Of a stretch of DNA of 64,000 nucleotides, positions 8,674 to 16,612 are shown in pieces; positions within the stretch are counted from its first letter, which is position 1; every line of letters starts with the position of its first letter. The notes under the pieces are model-generated. The model searched no databases. It was not told the DNA's origin and saw only the letters and a list, made by a program, of their open reading frames with translations. The stretch is from assembly GCF_000422505.1 (NCBI RefSeq), contig NZ_KE383869.1:186001-250000 (forward strand), given 5' to 3'. This DNA comes from Paenibacillus pinihumi DSM 23905 = JCM 16419. Its GTDB lineage: Bacteria; Bacillota; Bacilli; Paenibacillales; Paenibacillaceae. The translations under genes and the position numbers were made by a program.

Positions 8674-9387
8674 GTGAATCGAACTGTGAAAACAATAGGT
8701 CTTATAGGCGGAATGAGCTGGGAGTCATCGATGCTTTATTACCAGATCATCAATGAGCGGGTAAAAGAGAAGAAAGGCGGGCATCACTCCGCAAAGAGCT
8801 TGATGTATTCCGTGGATTTTCAGGAAATTAAAAAATTGCAGCACCAGGGAAATTGGGGCGAGGCTGCCAGGTTCATGACAGAAGCAGCCCGGAAGCTTGA
8901 AGCAGGCGGAGCCGATCTTATCGTCATATGCACGAATACGATGCACAAGATGGCGGCGGAAGTGAGGAATTCCGTATCGATTCCGCTGCTTCACATCGCC
9001 GACGCAACGGCAAATAAAATTGCTGCGGACAATATAAAAAAGGTCGCTTTGCTCGGGACAGCGTTTACGATGGAGCAGGAATTTTACAAGGGCAGGCTTG
9101 TTGAGCAGTTCGGGCTTGAGGTTGCCGTTCCGGATGAAGCTGACCGGGAAGTCGTTCACGATATCATTTATCAAGAGCTATGTCTTGGAATTGTTAGTGA
9201 GAACTCAAAGCAAAAGTATCTGGATATCATTGAGAGGCTTGCCTTGCAGGGAGCGGAGGCTGTCATTTTGGGATGTACGGAAATTACAATGCTCATCTCG
9301 CAGGAAGATTGCAGTATCCCGGTGTATGATACAACAAGAATTCATGCCGAAGCTGCCGTTGATTTTGCGCTAGGGGACAAGGAGTAA
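8674..9387 (+). CDS. Aspartate/glutamate racemase family protein (YgeA-like)
   Basis: 237-residue cofactor-independent amino-acid racemase of the Asp/Glu/hydantoin superfamily. The two catalytic cysteines are visible in VICTNTMH (near residue 88) and ILGCTEI (near residue 200), and the N-terminus IGLIGGMSWESS is family-typical. It interconverts L- and D-forms of an amino acid, most often aspartate or a broad range. The GTG at 8674 is preceded by GGACGGGA; a GTG at 8686 is also possible. It reads away from the dehydrogenase gene and is followed after about 110 bases by the Rrf2 gene. Substrate specificity cannot be read from the sequence. Confidence 0.9.
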   Translation: MNRTVKTIGLIGGMSWESSMLYYQIINERVKEKKGGHHSAKSLMYSVDFQEIKKLQHQGNWGEAARFMTEAARKLEAGGADLIVICTNTMHKMAAEVRNSVSIPLLHIADATANKIAADNIKKVALLGTAFTMEQEFYKGRLVEQFGLEVAVPDEADREVVHDIIYQELCLGIVSENSKQKYLDIIERLALQGAEAVILGCTEITMLISQEDCSIPVYDTTRIHAEAAVDFALGDKE

Positions 9388-9446
9388 TTTTTGAATTGAG
9401 ACATGCAAAATAAATTAAGGGTTGCAAATAAAAAAGGAATTGTTTA

Positions 9447-9470
9447 TTATGGACATAACGGATCTATAAT
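9447..9470 (+). promoter_or_regulatory. Candidate Rrf2-family operator over the regulator's own promoter
   Basis: TTATGGACATAACGGATC (9447-9464) runs into the -10 TATAAT (9465-9470), 30 bases before the Rrf2 start. It matches 15 of 18 bases of the motif before the flavoprotein gene at 10000-10017, pointing to one regulator for both. Confidence 0.5.
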
Positions 9471-9500
9471 TAAAGTGATATTGAATGGAGGGAGGAAACC

Positions 9501-9980
9501 ATGCAATTTTCTAAAAGCACAGATTACGCTCTGCATGCTTTGGTTCATTTGGGCCACTCGGAACGGCGCCATAATGTTGGGATTAAGCAGTTATCCGGGG
9601 CACTTGGTGTTTCTGAAAGCTATTTATCCAAGATTATGTCCAAGCTTAGGCAGGATGGCATCGTGCGGGCAGTGCCCGGGGTGAACGGCGGTTATGAACT
9701 CGCACGACCGGCTGAACAGATCTCATTTCTGGATATCATTGAGGTGATTGAAGGAAGACAGCGGATGTTCGAATGCTCAAATTCCAGCTCACAGCAGCAC
9801 CTGTTGCTCACGGAAGCGGAGATTGCTGAGCAGGAAAGCCCCAAAAGAGAAGGTTGCCTGATTGAGAAGGTCATGGATGGCGCGGAACAGCATCTGCGTC
9901 AATACTTGAAGGGGCACACGATTCAAACCATACTGGATGAATCCAGGAAACGCTGCACACATGACACAAACAAGAAGTGA
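9501..9980 (+). CDS. Rrf2-family transcriptional regulator
   Basis: 159-residue winged-helix protein. The Rrf2 signature is seen in MQFSKSTDYALHALVHL, SESYLSKIMSKL and VPGVNGGYELARP. Cysteines lie at about residues 92, 119 and 154; some Rrf2 proteins use such residues for Fe-S or thiol-based sensing, as HypR does with disulfide stress. The ribosome site GGAGGGAGG lies just before the ATG. The next genes encode a thioredoxin-reductase-like flavoprotein and an efflux pump, and the operator motif is repeated, so a redox- or quinone-type stress regulator is the best guess (inference). Confidence 0.9.
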   Translation: MQFSKSTDYALHALVHLGHSERRHNVGIKQLSGALGVSESYLSKIMSKLRQDGIVRAVPGVNGGYELARPAEQISFLDIIEVIEGRQRMFECSNSSSQQHLLLTEAEIAEQESPKREGCLIEKVMDGAEQHLRQYLKGHTIQTILDESRKRCTHDTNKK

Positions 9981-9999
9981 TACACTTCTTGTACTTTAA

Positions 10000-10019
10000 T
10001 TATGGATATAATAGATCCA
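10000..10019 (+). promoter_or_regulatory. Palindromic operator before the flavoprotein gene
   Basis: TGGATATAATAGATCCA (10003-10019) is a near-perfect 17-base palindrome with two mismatched pairs, and it contains the -10 TATAAT (10007-10012). It begins one base into the 18-base motif shared with 9447-9464, so the Rrf2 protein probably binds here. Confidence 0.55.
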
Positions 10020-10030
10020 CGGAGGTAATT

Positions 10031-10957
10031 ATGAGAAATTCGAAAAAGATCGATGTTGTTATTGTAGGCGGCGGTCCGGCAGGCTTGAGCGCGGCCCTTG
10101 TACTGGGGAGAGCCCGGAAAAACGTAATCGTAATTGACGAGGGCCGTCCACGCAATGCTGTGACTGGAGAGGCCCATGGATTTCTGACCCGTGATGGAGT
10201 AAGTCCCGGCGAATTCCGGCGCGTAGCCAAAGAACAAATTGAAGCTTATCCTTCAGTCTCATTTTTGGCGGATACTGCGGTCTCGATTACGGGATCAGAT
10301 GGCCATTTTCAAATTGCGACTGCTCAAGGGAGCAGTATTGAAAGCAAGAAGGTGCTGTTAGCTGTCGGCATGAAGGACCGCCCGCTGGATATCCCCGGCC
10401 TGGCAGAGGTTTACGGGGAAAGCGCATTTGTCTGTCCGTATTGTGATGGATGGGAATTAAGAGATCAACCGCTTGTCATCATTAACAAGGGTGCTGAACT
10501 GATGCATTTTGCCCCGTTAATATCCGGATGGACGGATCGTTTTACGATCTGTACGAACGGCCCTGATGAGCTGTCGGACACGGAGCGCGAGGTGCTGCGG
10601 CGAAAGGTGCAACTATACGAATCGCCGATTCATCATATCGACTCTGAAGATGGAATTGTGCGGGAAGTCGTGTTGGAGGATGGAACGGTGATTCCATGCA
10701 GAGGAATCTTTTTCAAGCCGGATCTGGTTATGGGATCAGCCTTGCCCCGGGACATCGGATGCGAGATCGCAGAAACGGGCAATGTGGTTGTGGATATTTT
10801 GGGTAAAACAAGTGTTCCGGGCGTCTACAGCGCCGGAGATATGGCATCGCGGGTTTATCAGTCCATTGTTGCCGCCTCTAACGGTTCAGTAGCCGCAGCA
10901 GCCGTTAACAATGAATTGAATGCCGAGGCATGGGGTGAAATGAATGAACATATCTGA
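10031..10957 (+). CDS. Thioredoxin-reductase-like NAD(P)/FAD oxidoreductase
   Basis: 308-residue two-dinucleotide-fold flavoprotein. The FAD motif VVIVGGGPAGLSAALVLGRA is at the N-terminus, the redox pair CPYC near residue 137 sits in ESAFVCPYCDGWE, and the C-terminal FAD contact GVYSAGDMA is present. The order CPYC-D-G and the short length match the TrxB-like proteins found next to Rrf2 or MarR regulators, not housekeeping TrxB. It should pass electrons from NAD(P)H to a disulfide or small acceptor. The ATG at 10031 follows GGAGGTAATT. Its end overlaps the efflux gene by 14 bases, indicating translational coupling. Confidence 0.88.
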   Translation: MRNSKKIDVVIVGGGPAGLSAALVLGRARKNVIVIDEGRPRNAVTGEAHGFLTRDGVSPGEFRRVAKEQIEAYPSVSFLADTAVSITGSDGHFQIATAQGSSIESKKVLLAVGMKDRPLDIPGLAEVYGESAFVCPYCDGWELRDQPLVIINKGAELMHFAPLISGWTDRFTICTNGPDELSDTEREVLRRKVQLYESPIHHIDSEDGIVREVVLEDGTVIPCRGIFFKPDLVMGSALPRDIGCEIAETGNVVVDILGKTSVPGVYSAGDMASRVYQSIVAASNGSVAAAAVNNELNAEAWGEMNEHI

Positions 10958-12413
10958 TACAAATACAGCCTCATCATCGATTGATTTGAGCAGCCTCAAA
11001 CGCGGTCCGATCATGTTGGCCATTATTGTAGGCACGTTCGTAGCCGCTTTGAATGAGACGTTAATGGGCAACGCCCTTCCTGAACTTATGAGAACGTTCG
11101 GCTTACCCGCGCCGACGGTTCAGTGGCTGGCTACCGCTTATATGCTTGTTGTCGGTGTGCTTGTCCCTATTACGGCAGTATTGCAGCAGTGGTTCACAAC
11201 CCGTCAAATGTTCTTGTCGGCGATGAGCCTGTTCCTGGCCGGAACACTGACTTCGGCGATGGCGCCTGAATTCACCGTGCTGCTGGTTGGGCGAATTATC
11301 CAGGCGATGGGCACAGGCATCATGCTGCCGCTTGCAATCAACACGATTATGGTCATGTTCCCGCCGGAAAAACGGGGAGGCGCAATGGGAATGTTCGGGC
11401 TTGTCATCATGTTCGCGCCTGCAATCGGTCCGACACTGTCGGGACTGATTGTGGATGGTCTGTCGTGGCGCTGGCTGTTCCTTCTCGTGCTGCCATTTGC
11501 ACTGCTCGCTATTATTATCGGCGCTGTCTTCCTGAAGAACGTGTCGGACGTTACAAAACCGCGAATAGATTTGTTATCCATCGGATTGTCGACGATCGGC
11601 TTTGGTGGAATCGTCTATGGGTTCAGCAGTGCTGGTGAGCACGGCTGGTCGAAGCCGGTCGTGATCTGGATGATCGCCGCAGGTGGTGTCGGCTTGCTGC
11701 TGTTTGCCTGGAGGCAGTTACTATTAAAACAGCCAGTCATGGATTTAAGGGTATTTCGTTATCCGACATTTGCGCTCGTCACCGTGCTGCAGTTCGTGCT
11801 TCTGATGACATTTTTCTCGTCAGCGATCATGCTTCCGATGTTTATGCAGGGCGTACTTATGATTACGGCGTTCCAGTCCGGCTTGATTCTCCTTCCTGGC
11901 GGTATCTTGAACGGGTTTATGGCTCCGGTCTCAGGCAAATTGTTCGATAAATTTGGACCGCGTGTGCTTGTCATCCCCGGCCTTGCAATAGCTGTTGTCG
12001 CACTATGGTTGTTAACCCAGTTTAACAGCACGACCAGCCTGGGCGTCCTTGTCGCCGTGCATATTACGCTGATGGTCGGTGTTGCGCTGGTGATGATGCC
12101 TGCACAGACAGCCGCTCTTAACCAGCTTCCGAGACCTCTGCTCCCTCATGGGACAGCAATTCTGAACACGCTGCAGCAGGTAGCCGGAGCGATTGGTACC
12201 GCCCTGTACATCAGTATCATGTCGGGCGGACAGAAGAAATATTTGAGTGGCTCAAGTGATCCGCAGTCTCCTGTGGAAATAGCCAACGGGCTGGGGGCCG
12301 GCATCAATCAGGCGTTCTGGCTTGGCGTTGTTATCGCGGTTGTCGCGCTCATTCTCGGTCTGTTCATCCGGAATTCAAAATCTGCAGACAAAGAAGTTAA
12401 AGCCTCGGCATAA
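10944..12413 (+). CDS. DHA2-family MFS drug efflux transporter
   Basis: 489-residue, about 14-helix major facilitator (EmrB/LmrB type), expected to export drugs or toxic organics by proton antiport. Motif C-like sequence GPTLSGLIVDGLSWRWLF and the helix-1 region NETLMGNALPEL are visible. The start overlaps the flavoprotein gene; GGGGTGAAATGA supplies the ribosome site. Position downstream of an Rrf2 regulator and a redox flavoprotein suggests a detoxification cassette in which the pump removes what induces the regulator (inference). Confidence 0.92.
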   Translation: MNISDTNTASSSIDLSSLKRGPIMLAIIVGTFVAALNETLMGNALPELMRTFGLPAPTVQWLATAYMLVVGVLVPITAVLQQWFTTRQMFLSAMSLFLAGTLTSAMAPEFTVLLVGRIIQAMGTGIMLPLAINTIMVMFPPEKRGGAMGMFGLVIMFAPAIGPTLSGLIVDGLSWRWLFLLVLPFALLAIIIGAVFLKNVSDVTKPRIDLLSIGLSTIGFGGIVYGFSSAGEHGWSKPVVIWMIAAGGVGLLLFAWRQLLLKQPVMDLRVFRYPTFALVTVLQFVLLMTFFSSAIMLPMFMQGVLMITAFQSGLILLPGGILNGFMAPVSGKLFDKFGPRVLVIPGLAIAVVALWLLTQFNSTTSLGVLVAVHITLMVGVALVMMPAQTAALNQLPRPLLPHGTAILNTLQQVAGAIGTALYISIMSGGQKKYLSGSSDPQSPVEIANGLGAGINQAFWLGVVIAVVALILGLFIRNSKSADKEVKASA

Positions 12414-12465
12414 AGGGTTGTTTACCGGGCAGACCATTAAATCATAGTGAAAGAGAGGAATGACC

Positions 12466-13356
12466 ATGAACGATTTTTTTAATGCTGCGGTTTGGGAACA
12501 AGCCTGGAATGACCATGGCGAGGCCGTTTTACAGAAGATGAAAAAGGATGGCATCTCGCCAGCCAACGCTTTTGATCTTAAAGCCAAAACGTTCAACGGG
12601 CAATCGTTTAGCGAAGAGGGGAAAAAAAGGAGTGCGCGCATCCTGAACTGGATTGAAGGGCAAGGGGTTCAATTCGATGACGCTTCCGTACTGGATGTTG
12701 GCGCCGCCTCCGGTGTTTTTACGGTCCCGCTGGCAGAGCGGGGCGCCCGCGTAACTGCGGTAGAGTCTTCACAGCCTCTGGTGGAGCTGCTTGAGGAAAA
12801 TACGGCTAAATTTAGGGAAAACAAAGTGCAAATCGTACCGGAACCGTTCGAGAATATTGACGTTCCGGCCCGAGGCTGGAGCCATTCCTTTGATCTCGTA
12901 TTTGTGTCCATGTGCCCGGTCATTTATGACTGGGAAGGTGTAGAGAAGTTACTTCAATGCGCGAAGCAGTTTTGCTATATCAGCATGCCGGTGGCTCATG
13001 CCGAACATAGTCTTTTTAATGAAGTGTTGCCGCTCCTCGGAGCCAAGCCCATCCAGCCAAGACCGCTCGAAATGGGGTATTTGCTCCATCTTCTCTATCT
13101 CAAAGGTTATGCCTACGAGTCACTTGTAACACGGGAGGACAAAACGACAGAGCTCTCCCATGAAGAGGCGTTGCAGGAATTGAAGAGCTTCCTCCCCAGG
13201 TATGGCCTGTCTCCAGATGACAGAAACCTGAAATTGCTGGCAGACTATCTGAAGCAAGCGTATCCGTCCGGCAAAGTGACGGTCCGTCAGGGCGGGCGCT
13301 TTGGCAAGGTTTTGATCCGCTTGCAGGAACAAAGCATGTACAGTAAGGATCTGTAG
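12466..13356 (+). CDS. Class I SAM-dependent methyltransferase
   Basis: 296 residues. The SAM-binding motif I is VLDVGAASGVFTVPLAERGA (about residues 70-90), followed by the acidic end of strand 2 in VTAVESS. The ATG at 12466 is chosen because AGAGAGG lies at proper spacing; the ATG at 12460 touches it. It follows the efflux gene by about 50 bases with no terminator between, so it probably belongs to the Rrf2-controlled transcript, and a terminator follows at 13425. The methylated substrate is unknown; modification of the same toxic compound is one possibility. Confidence 0.85.
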   Translation: MNDFFNAAVWEQAWNDHGEAVLQKMKKDGISPANAFDLKAKTFNGQSFSEEGKKRSARILNWIEGQGVQFDDASVLDVGAASGVFTVPLAERGARVTAVESSQPLVELLEENTAKFRENKVQIVPEPFENIDVPARGWSHSFDLVFVSMCPVIYDWEGVEKLLQCAKQFCYISMPVAHAEHSLFNEVLPLLGAKPIQPRPLEMGYLLHLLYLKGYAYESLVTREDKTTELSHEEALQELKSFLPRYGLSPDDRNLKLLADYLKQAYPSGKVTVRQGGRFGKVLIRLQEQSMYSKDL

Positions 13357-13424
13357 GCCCGGAACTGATCTGAGCCGTAGCCAACGGTTTGGGAACGGAC
13401 GGATAGCAAGAATTATTATAGAGA

Positions 13425-13459
13425 ATCCACTCCACTTCACCATCTGGAGTGGAATTTTC
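13425..13459 (+). terminator. Terminator of the Rrf2/efflux operon
   Basis: ATCCACTCC (13425-13433) pairs with GGAGTGGAAT (13446-13455), one base mismatched, followed by TTTTCT. Confidence 0.7.
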
Positions 13460-13553
13460 TAAGTGCCCCGCATCGCTTCTTACGGCTTCGATCGGACTGT
13501 CTTCATAATCTCGGAGAATTCACCGTGCCATTGCGATGACAAGGGGAGTTTTA

Positions 13554-13727
13554 TTATTGCTCATCTGCGTCCTCCTGCCGGGGTGGACGGTTCCATTGAT
13601 GTAACGGCAGCATATACACTTCCTTCTGCTTCTGACCGTCCCATCCGCTTGCAAATTTGTAGGCGGCTAATAGAAAACCTGCCTCGTGCACGAAAGAATC
13701 ATTTAATTCTACTATTTTAATCTCCAT
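13554..13727 (-). CDS. Small protein of 57 residues, unknown function
   Basis: Open frame with ATG at 13727, seven bases after AAGGAG, and a minus-strand promoter-like pair upstream (TTGGAA, 17 bases, TATATC). The product starts MEIKIVELNDSFVHEAGFLL and ends in a charged tail, PPRQEDADEQ. I do not recognise it. It has no signal peptide or membrane segment. It could be an intact small gene or the N-terminal remnant of a longer one, because the sequence after its stop stays partly open in another frame. It is convergent with the methyltransferase gene. Confidence 0.45.
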   Translation of the reverse strand: MEIKIVELNDSFVHEAGFLLAAYKFASGWDGQKQKEVYMLPLHQWNRPPRQEDADEQ

Positions 13728-13802
13728 AACCGCACTCCTTCATTGAAGATATAGAGATTTTTTCACATTTTTCCAAAAAAATATAGACTTATAATTTTCG
13801 CT

Positions 13803-13831
13803 TTGTTATGATGTTGAATAAGGTCTATATA
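13803..13831 (+). promoter_or_regulatory. Promoter before the structured leader
   Basis: TTGTTA (13803-13808), 17-base spacer, TATATA (13826-13831). A transcript from here would begin about 15 bases before the long hairpin at 13854. Confidence 0.5.
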
Positions 13832-13853
13832 AAAATTGTGACTCCTGTTAATC

Positions 13854-13914
13854 AAAGGCTGCTATAGGTTACACCCATGTTGTAGTATGGGGATAACTAA
13901 TTGGCAGCCTTTTT
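13854..13914 (+). terminator. Leader hairpin with U-tract: attenuator-like terminator or small RNA end
   Basis: Outer stem AAAGGCTGC (13854-13862) pairs perfectly with GCAGCCTTT (13904-13912). An inner stem GTTACACCCAT (13868-13878) pairs with ATGGGGATAAC (13887-13897) at 9 of 11 positions. TTTTT ends at 13914. It lies between a promoter and the gene starting at 13971, so it could stop transcription early and act as a regulatory leader. No known riboswitch class is recognised. Confidence 0.55.
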
Positions 13915-13970
13915 AAATGGCTGCGATGATAAATACAGGATAAATAAAAACATTAATGGAGGTTCCCTAT

Positions 13971-14648
13971 ATGACGAAAACCATTGTAGACAAATTGAAT
14001 CTCCATAAATATAAAAGGATTGCAGTATTGTACAAACCAGAAGGTGAACATGGCCTATCAGGGCTGGAGGAGCATGATACCGAATTGACAGGGGGCCGCT
14101 ACGACCTCATTTTTGCTTACGTCCTCGATATGGAATCGATGCAGGAGCTCGTCAACAAAGTCATGGATCACAACTATTTGGACCAAGGGGGCTATTTGTA
14201 CGCAGCTTATCCGAAAAAGGGGAATAAAGTGTACCCGACTTATATTCACAGAGACAGCCTTTTTGAAGGGTTAGGGGCTGATGAGGACGGCTATATTGGA
14301 ACGGGCAATCTGCGATTTGCGCGTATGGCGGGTTTAAATGAGGTATTCACCGTGGTTGGTTTTAAAGTGGAGACACGGAAGAAACGTGATGCGTCGTCAA
14401 AACCAAGTCAACGTGTAGATGACTATATTGCGATGATACCTGCTGTTGAACAAGATTTGCATGACAGCCCGGAGGCATTGGCCTTTTACCAGTCTCTTGC
14501 CCCAGGTTACCGAAAGGACTGGGCCCGTTATGTGTACAGCGCCGTACAAGAGGGCACCAGAGCCAACCGGAGGACAGAAATGAAAAAGATTCTGGGTGAG
14601 GGGTATAAAAGTATTGATATTTACCGGAGAGGCCGGCGGTCTGAATAG
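13971..14648 (+). CDS. YdeI/OmpD-associated family protein
   Basis: 225 residues. The C-terminal third (about 165-222: SPEALAFYQSLAPGYRKDW, then VQEGTRANRRTEMKKIL) is the YdeI/OmpD-associated domain linked in Gram-negatives to peptide resistance. The N-terminal part is less clear and resembles small proteins of unknown role. The ATG at 13971 follows TGGAGG; an in-frame ATG at 13956 overlaps that ribosome site. A structured leader precedes it. No signal peptide or membrane segment, so it is cytoplasmic. The function in Gram-positives is not established. Confidence 0.75.
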   Translation: MTKTIVDKLNLHKYKRIAVLYKPEGEHGLSGLEEHDTELTGGRYDLIFAYVLDMESMQELVNKVMDHNYLDQGGYLYAAYPKKGNKVYPTYIHRDSLFEGLGADEDGYIGTGNLRFARMAGLNEVFTVVGFKVETRKKRDASSKPSQRVDDYIAMIPAVEQDLHDSPEALAFYQSLAPGYRKDWARYVYSAVQEGTRANRRTEMKKILGEGYKSIDIYRRGRRSE

Positions 14649-14699
14649 GCCAACCACTTGGACAATAAGAAGTTATCATTTCAATATAGAGGTGTGAGA

Positions 14700-15683
14700 A
14701 TGAAGAATACCAAACTGATTATGATTGAGGGCATTCCGGGCTCGGGAAAATCAACAACAGCACAGTTGATTTCTCATGAATTGTTGCGACAGGGATTGCG
14801 TCATAAATGGTGGTACGAAGAGGAGAAAGGACACCCTGTTTACATATATGATAACTACGATGTCATGCAGACAATCATTAACGAGTTGTCAGACGGAAAC
14901 TATCAGCAGGTTATACATAAGGCTTTAAAGCAATGGCAACAATTTGTTGAGGCCGTGCAGTCGTCGGATGGAATTATCATTGTAGATAGTTGCCTTTTCG
15001 GGTATCTAACCTGGACTTTATTCCCTTTCGGGGTGTCCAGGCAAGAGATTGAGGCATACGTGAAAGATATAGAACAAATTATCATGCCCTTGAATCCATA
15101 CATTATTTATTTCTATTAAAGAGACATTGGTGAAGCGCTCAAAAAAATCTGTACACGCAGGGGCGGAAGTACAGAACAAAACTTTATTCGCGCTGCTACC
15201 CAATCTCCCTATGGACAATCGCGGGGTTTGCATGGATTTGCAGGCATGGCAGCCTATTGGATTGACTACCGAAATATGGCAGATGCGGCCTTTCAAGGTT
15301 TGGGCTGCAATAAAATCGCCATTGAAAACTCGGAAGGAGATTGGTCCGGGTATGGTCGCATATTATTGGATTTCTTAGGCATTATCGGATCAGATAAGGA
15401 TTCTGTGGTTCAACAAAATTATCAGCGCCTGCTCGGAACCTATCGCTCAGAAACAGAAGGCACGCCCGACTGCTGTATCGAAATTGAAAGGGGTAATCTA
15501 ATCGCAGACGGACTTCCCCAAGTGTGGACAAGAACCACGTTAATTCCGAAGTCAGCAAACTTGTATCATGTACAATCATTACCGTTTCAAGTGGAATTTC
15601 TGGAGGGTGAACGGATACGAATGTGCTTAACTGGACCGACGCTGTTGGATGGCCCGGTAGACTATCATTTCTTTAAAATTTAA
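14700..15683 (+). pseudogene. P-loop nucleoside/nucleotide kinase-like gene with in-frame stop
   Basis: A single frame from ATG 14700 to TAA 15681-15683 is interrupted only by TAA at 15117-15119. Upstream of it lies a P-loop kinase N-terminus (MIEGIPGSGKSTTAQLI) and downstream the same frame continues with matching sequence (RDIGEALKKICTRRG). The full product would be 327 residues. CAA to TAA, a single C-to-T change, is the simplest explanation, replacing Gln after IIYFY. The ribosome site is GAGGTGTGAGA. The C-terminal half carries no second known domain. Intact relatives are probably cytoplasmic kinases or ATPases of unknown target. Sequencing error or readthrough cannot be excluded. Confidence 0.75.
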
Positions 15684-15785
15684 TGGCGTGCCTGTCATTT
15701 TGGATTCGTATTCATGAATAGTTGAACCTTGGGACAATGTGGATAGGCAAGTGTCTATTCTTGATTAGGGGACAAAAATCTTAAT

Positions 15786-16505
15786 TTAGGACCCCCGATG
15801 TGCCGCCGCCCCAATTATGGCAGCAAGTTCAACGGGGCGTGACCACATGGGCCAGTGGTGTGTCGGGAGGTCTTCATAGGAGACATCGCGCAGTTCAGCG
15901 AGACCGGCGAGCCATGGATAGCCCTTATCGATCATGGATTTCATCTCCTCAGATGTATTGGAGGTGCATACGACGATGCTTCGCACGCCGCGTCGCCGCT
16001 CATTCGTCAGAACGGGTGCTTCACGTACCGCGGCACCCGGTTCGGGGATGGCACGCTGCCTGAATATTTCCTGATGCTCGTCGCTCATCAGGCGGATGCC
16101 ATCGTCCGCCAGTTCCTCCCAAGGAGGCAGCGGCATTTCGACAGCGTGGAAGCCAGGGTTAATTGCGCCTGTTGCAGGAGCGGAATCGATGTAGATCATA
16201 GCTGCGATCTGTCCAGGCAAGCGCTCACTCGCAGCATAGCCTGATACTCCGGCCCCGCTGTGCACAGCGAGCACGACGGGTTGTCCCGCTGCTTCGATGG
16301 CATCACAAATTGCATCCACATGGTCGGACAGGGTAATCTTGGAGCGGTCGGTATCCGCCGATTCAAGCCCTGGCAGCGTAAGTGCCGTGACGTCGTGCCC
16401 GTCAGTCCTGAGAACCGCAGCGACATCATCCCACGCCCAAGCGCCGAGCCAGAAACCGGGCACGAGGATGATTGGTACTGGAGTTGCTTCCTCATGAAGC
16501 CCCAA
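15786..16505 (-). CDS. Alpha/beta hydrolase, 5' end possibly damaged
   Basis: About 239 residues of an alpha/beta hydrolase: oxyanion region PIILVPGFWLGAWAWDD, nucleophile VHSGAG near residue 95, and a His-rich end LPTHHWPMWSRP that supplies the catalytic histidine. This resembles small EstA/salicylate-esterase-like hydrolases. The only strong ribosome site (AAGGAGG) leads to an ATG followed two codons later by TAA in another frame, while the hydrolase frame begins at a TTG with no ribosome site. A small insertion or deletion near the start is therefore possible, and expression is uncertain. It is a stand-alone gene, divergent from the ankyrin gene. Confidence 0.75.
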   Translation of the reverse strand: MGLHEEATPVPIILVPGFWLGAWAWDDVAAVLRTDGHDVTALTLPGLESADTDRSKITLSDHVDAICDAIEAAGQPVVLAVHSGAGVSGYAASERLPGQIAAMIYIDSAPATGAINPGFHAVEMPLPPWEELADDGIRLMSDEHQEIFRQRAIPEPGAAVREAPVLTNERRRGVRSIVVCTSNTSEEMKSMIDKGYPWLAGLAELRDVSYEDLPTHHWPMWSRPVELAAIIGAAAHRGS

Positions 16506-16612
16506 GTTTGAATTAATTCATCTTCCTCCTTCGTATGCTCGCCATCTTTTTATTAGCAGCTAAAGCAGCGTGATTTCAGTATACTTTATAGTAAAAATAT
16601 GGAGGTAACAAC

